A stretch of 64,000 nt of DNA, from NCBI GenBank assembly GCA_030512295.1, contig JAULSR010000005.1:310001-374000 (forward strand), read 5' to 3'. Under the pieces are notes generated by a model. It was not told the DNA's origin. It searched no databases and worked only from the letters and a program-made list of their open reading frames with translations. The translations under genes were made by a program, and so were the position numbers. The stretch comes from Bombardia bombarda. Taxonomy: Eukaryota > Ascomycota > Sordariomycetes > Sordariales > Lasiosphaeriaceae. Below, one piece after another: positions 59,501 to 64,000 of the stretch. The first letter of the stretch is position 1. The number at the start of each line of letters is the position of its first letter.

Positions 59501-62217
59501 GCTAGGTACAGGCTATAGCGTGCGGGATATGTGTCTTTGATGCTGTTTGCTCCGGACTAGACCACCACAGATAACGGGACAGAATTGTGCTGTGAGAAAA
59601 GAGAGAAAAAAGCACAGACAATGCACAACTCCCGTCAAGGATAATACGGACGATAAACACGGCAAAGACATTCCCCCGCCAGCACCCGGCCAGCCACCGC
59701 CAGGGCAAGGCTTCGGGTTAATAAGTCCAAAGGCGGATTGACATTTATACTGTGTGCTTTCCGTACTATGCGTGTCGCTGCCAGCTGGGCCGCGCTCGCC
59801 AGTCGTTGCATTCCCCGGCTGTCATGTCGGCCCCTTTTACCTGGCTGGACAAGGACTGGATGGATGATACTCGGACAAGGTCAGGGCAGTGACGAGGTCT
59901 CTAATAAACTCGGTGCCGTTACAACGACAGGCGCTCGTTGCCAGAAAAGGTTCCTTTGTCCCTTGGCTAGGCAATCAAAATCTCACTCACAGTATAAAGC
60001 TCTTTGACCCTGCGAAGCTCAGTCACGTACGTACGCCTCCACGTCACGTTACGGTGTCAATGAAGGAAGGGCCTTTGGTCAGAAACGAATCATATTAAAT
60101 AGATGGGTTGTGGTGGCTTGGGTGGCGGCGACGGCAGTGGTTTGTTTGCATGTCTCCAAGGTCCGGGCAGTCGGAGAAGAGGGGGGAAGATCATCGAGAA
60201 CTAAATGCACAGTATTCTCTTGCAGAAGCGAACATGTCGTTGAGGCCTCTTCGGCCCCCCCTTCCTCTTGAGCAACATTCCCGTTCCGTTTCGGTCGTTT
60301 CAATCAATCGAGAGTACCTAGTCGAAGTACAGCAGCAGCAGCAGCCGTCTGCATTCACCCAATAAGGAACATTGGGGGCAGAATGCAGATGCACACGTTT
60401 CGGTACCTGTCTGCCTCGACTTACCTACCTACCCATTAGGGTTAACGACGGGTGACACTACAGCGTGTCTATCCCCTTTTTTAACAAGAACATCTCAGCC
60501 GCCATTACATTCTTTTTCTCCCTTTCGAGGTTTGATGGAGGGGCGGGAAGAAAGTATGGGATGGGATGGGATGCCCAAAGCGCTAAACCTCAATATCAAA
60601 ACCATGGAAAAGTCCCGGCACGGTTTTTTTTATATACATATCCTTGCCGTTTATTTGTCTGGCCTGCGCTGCCAATGAGCTTCTGGGCTTTTCGTTCCGG
60701 GGGAGGAGGGGGCAGATGCAGCAGCAGTCGCGTCTTCTTTTTGACAGTTTACAGTTAGTTACTTGTGAACAGTACTGTATCACCAGCTATCGAATTAGTT
60801 TAATTCGCACGCACTCAACCAACTATGCAACGACGGCGACTACAAGCCCAGGATATCCCGGATTGCCATCCCATGGTGTGCTAGGGAAGGGGACCGTTGC
60901 AATAACACGGATCCTTAAACTCGTATCCATACGTTTTCGGTTTCTGGGTTGGCGCTGGGCGCTGGTCCCCCTTTCCCCGCGGCGACCGTATTCTGGTTTG
61001 GCCGGGTAACGAATGGTAGTGAAAAGGAAATTTGAGATTTTCCCTCGGTTGCCAGTGGAGAGAAGAAGATGAGAGTGCTCCGTAGAAAGAGAGCACAGAC
61101 GGAGCAAGCAAGCAGAGAAAGAAAAAAAAGAAAGGTCCGGGTGATCCGATCTTCAGGGACGGGGGTTGCTTGTTAGGCTGCACTACGAGGCTATCTAACT
61201 GACCATCTACACTGGGTTTAGTTTATCAGCTTCAGTTGCCCGGGGGCGGTGACAGCAGACAGTGCTGGGGGTCGGTCTCTTTTGCCGATCTGCAATGTGG
61301 TTGTTTGCTATCTCTGTGTTTCACGATAGATGCAAGTCACAAATGGCTGAAGAAGAAGAAGCGGCTCAGTATTAACCAGTGGTGTCAATTGCACCGGGAC
61401 AGGACAGAACAGGTTACATGCGATTTCTGCTTTCATGGCGGCCGCAGCGGTAGGCGACCCGCAACGGCCCCCTTTTTGCGGGGAGGGAATCCGTCATTCT
61501 GGCTGGCTGGTTCCGTGGCTCGAGAGTGGCAAGCCTCCCAGCCTCCTCTTCTTCCTTCAAAAAAGCCGCCAAGGGGCACAGCGGGAGGACGCACACAACC
61601 AACCAAAGCGCCTAAAAGCACCCCAGTCAAAAAGCCAAGGGAGGGGGAAAGCAAATTCGGGACCGGATTGGATCATTGGATGGACCACCACCACCCCACA
61701 CCTACCTCCGACGGCGTTCTCCGGCTCCCTGGTCCGTCCCGGAGGCCCGCTCTCCCTTTTTTCTTGGCGGGGCCGGTTCGGAAAGCAGGTTTCGGCCGGT
61801 GGGCCGGTGGGTCGGTATCTTGACGGACGGACGGGAGGGCAATTCTCAAAGAGTTTCTGGGATACATGTTTGACCAATTCAGTCTGCATACACTCTGTCC
61901 CCCTGGTCCAGGCCAGGCAACGTCGTGCCGCCGCCGTCGACGAAACTGGCAGATCTGCAAAACACATCGTGTGTTTTTATCTGAACACACGGGCTGACTG
62001 GCGACGCGTGATGGGGACTCAGATGTGATGAGAAAATGGCGGGATGCACGCATGGATGGGATTGTGTTGTTTGTCTCTTTTGAGGCAAACACGCTCGCAC
62101 CGCGTGCGGCACACACACACTCACTCAGTCACCTTCATTCCCGTGCAAATCCTTCAGCCCTAGAGCGCCAGCGGCACGGGCGCACGGGGGTTAGTGGCGT
62201 TGTTGTTGAAGACGCGT

Positions 62218-62262
62218 GGGTGCGCGTGGGTGCGCGTGGGTGCGCGTGGGTGCGCGTGGAGG
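62218..62262. repeat. 10-base tandem repeat, four units
   Basis: The unit GTGGGTGCGC is repeated four times in a row without mismatch. It is GC-rich and lies in non-coding DNA about 1.7 kb before the gene at the right edge. Confidence 0.9.
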
Positions 62263-62696
62263 AGGATGGGATCGAGTTCAATGCTGCTCGGTGTGGTAAT
62301 GTGGCGTGGCGGGCGGGTGCTTTCAATGTGATACGGTCAAGCCCAGCAACAACAGGAACATCAATTCTCGGCAGCTGTTTACTCACCAAAGGCTGCACTA
62401 AGAAACAGGACCGCATGAACAGGTTTAGGAACAGGAAACAGGACGCAGAAACAGAAACAGGAACAGGAAACGAGACCACTCACTAGAGCTAGTACCTGAC
62501 TGACCCGAAGGTACCTTGCTTGCCATTACAGACAAGACGGACGCAGGCACAATTTGGGGAATGTTTGTGATGGTAGCAGTGCTAAGGCCCTACAAGTGTC
62601 TTTCGCGAATCGAGAAAAATCGAGAATCGAGAATTGGAGAAATCGCGAAAGTGAGCCGTCTAATTGGCCAATCGAGGAGCTTTGGCGAGTTGCTGT

Positions 62697-62719
62697 GTGT
62701 GTGTGTGTGTGTGTGTGCA
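62697..62719. repeat. GT dinucleotide repeat
   Basis: About eleven GT units lie in non-coding DNA. No function is evident. Confidence 0.85.
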
Positions 62720-63938
62720 GGAGGTGCAGTTGCAGGTGCGTGGCGTTGCGCGAAATATCGCGACTCGACACTACAAGTTCCCCGCGACAAAGACGTGTTT
62801 TTGGCGCCGCAGCAGCAAGTAACAGCGCGGGTCAAGCGAGCTCCCTCCTGCAACTCATATCATGACGCGTTCGTGCAGCTTGCCATTGCAGGGCATAATG
62901 TCGTCGCGCCCAGCTCCAGCTCCAGTGGTTGGTTTCTTTTCGTCCATTGGGAAGCTCAGGAACACCACACATCCTAGACTTTCTAGGTGCAGCGCCGCGC
63001 ACATGGATGTTGAACCTGGATATTGTTATTTCTTTGCCGCCTCGTCTCTTTTCTTCTTTTCTTTTTCGCGCTTGCCCGCGCACGCGCACGCGCGCTCTGC
63101 TAACCTGCTTTGGCTTGAGGATTTGTTTTGTTCAACAGGTGAAGGTTGATGAAGAGAAGAAGAAGGCAGGAGGCTGGGGTTGCATTTTCGGTGACACACC
63201 ACCACGGGGCTGTATGCTGCTTTCTTCTTCCTGTTCTTCCATGTCTTCCAGGATTGTGATGCAGTGTTCAAACCGAAACACCAGGCTACACTACTACCAC
63301 TCCAAACAAGACTAAATACCCGAGAATCTGTTCGAATCGGAAAAGAGACGAAATCGGTTACAGGTTACATACAGTGCACGAGATCTGATGGTGTTGCTCA
63401 TCATATCGGAGAGCTTGGCAGTCGGCTCAAATCTTGGATTCGAATCATCTTTGGTTCCCTCAATCTAGATGTGCGAAGCCTCGGCAGTCAAGTATTTTGC
63501 ACGTACGGATATACTATATTGACTCGTTGGTATCGATCCTATGTAAGGAATTAAGGACATGTTGGAGCTGGAACTTGGATTTCTTTCTTGCTTCAATCGT
63601 CATCCTGCTTGATCTCACTCGACAAATCCATCCCGATCAGGGGGATTTACCATCAAACGGAAGTCGGGGATTGGTGCCCTCACTTTTGCAGCTTTGCTTG
63701 ACGGTTCCTTTACCTGAAAAAGCCAAGCTACTGCTGCTGTTGCTGCTCGGTGCTTGTGAAAAGTCCCAACAGTGGTAACACAGAGTCTGATTCGACAGAA
63801 AGGGATATACTATCTCAACTAACGAACAAACAAACGCCGTCATCCTGCCGAGACAAAGTGCTGATTATTGCACTGCACAACACTCCGCCTTTACCAGTGC
63901 TCCGCTGATACTTACACGATATAGGTAAGATCATCAGG

Positions 63939-64000
63939 ATGAGCGGCCCCGCTCACGCCAGCCAGGCCAATGCATCATCATCGTCATCACCAGCTTCGTA
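63939..64000 (+). CDS. Start of a Ser-rich protein, cut by the window edge
   Basis: An ATG at 63939 opens a frame that runs to the window end and codes for MSGPAHASQANASSSSSSPA. A Ala/Ser-rich start like this is common for fungal regulators with disordered N termini, but only 20 residues are visible. A TATAG followed by GTAAG just upstream (63921-63930) could mark a splice site in the leader. The long gene-poor DNA before it would fit a gene with an extended promoter. The family cannot be named. Confidence 0.45.
   Translation, partial: MSGPAHASQANASSSSSPAS

Larger units (their letters stand above)
48389..63938. other. 15.5-kb gene-poor interval
   Basis: No open frame in this stretch resembles a known family, and no consistent exon chain was found. 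The first 2.5 kb upstream of the G1 cyclin are CT-rich on the minus strand and probably hold its promoter and leader. Later content is mixed-composition unique DNA with ACCTACC clusters (53520-53565, 60421-60435), an ACAGGAAAC-type repeat near 62410-62470, a 10-base tandem repeat (62218-62262), a GT run (62697-62719) and several T- or A-rich tracts. The last few kilobases may be promoter or leader of the gene starting at 63939. Untranslated RNA genes cannot be excluded. Confidence 0.5.

Noticed and set aside
63300..63450. GTTCGAATC-like words resembling tRNA B boxes
   Set aside because: No A box, acceptor stem or cloverleaf could be built around them.

Overview
The window looks like nuclear DNA of a filamentous ascomycete, most likely a Sordariomycete. 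Introns are short (48 to 154 bases) with GT..AG ends and CTAAC or CTGAC branch sites just before the acceptor. Intergenic DNA is full of pyrimidine tracts, ACCTACCTACC-type repeats and triplet repeats. The protein families are typical of that class: Cft1, Png1, a Puc1/Cln-type G1 cyclin, an LMBD1 protein, and a Gly/Ser-rich secreted protein resembling the family I know as DUF7732. No tRNA, rRNA, CRISPR array, transposon or bacterial-type element was found by eye.

Thirteen protein genes can be supported, one of them cut by the right edge. In order: adenine phosphoribosyltransferase (minus, 1169-1978); a nine-span membrane protein of unknown function (minus, 6769-9044); a Sym1/Mpv17 protein (plus, 10480-11224); UDP-N-acetylglucosamine pyrophosphorylase (minus, 11518-13158); a TDG/Mug-type DNA glycosylase (plus, 14174-15259); a secreted Gly/Ser-rich protein with a GPI-like tail (minus, 15595-17055); an ANCHR-like B-box protein (plus, 18337-19719); Cft1/CPSF-A (minus, 19839-24376); an LMBD1-type transporter (plus, 24897-26711); Png1 (plus, 34005-35514); a 1295-residue orphan (minus, 38752-42860); a retropepsin-motif orphan (plus, 43362-45704); a G1 cyclin (minus, 47094-48388); and the start of a Ser-rich protein at 63939. 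A further small spliced gene at 4687-5224 is only a possibility.

The first 27 kb and the 34-49 kb block are compact and strongly alternating in strand. Five divergent pairs share promoters (membrane protein/sym1, uap1/glycosylase, secreted protein/ANCHR, cft1/LMBD1, orphan/orphan), and convergent pairs end as close as 119 bases apart. The genes are housekeeping functions of different pathways (purine salvage, chitin and glycan precursors, mRNA 3' end formation, base excision, ER-associated degradation, cell cycle), not a biosynthetic cluster. Two large gene-poor intervals stand out: about 7.3 kb before png1, which holds a perfect 20-bp hairpin, and about 15.5 kb between the G1 cyclin and the gene at the right edge.

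Most notable observations: a one-base frame break in cft1 at a C6 run; a Png1 that keeps the full Cys-His-Asp triad; an orphan with an LDSGAT retropepsin-like motif beside a 1295-residue orphan whose last intron, if retained, would code for a hydrophobic tail; the 20-bp hairpin; and two ACGCGT (MCB-type) sites upstream of the G1 cyclin. I found no convincing new multi-gene system.
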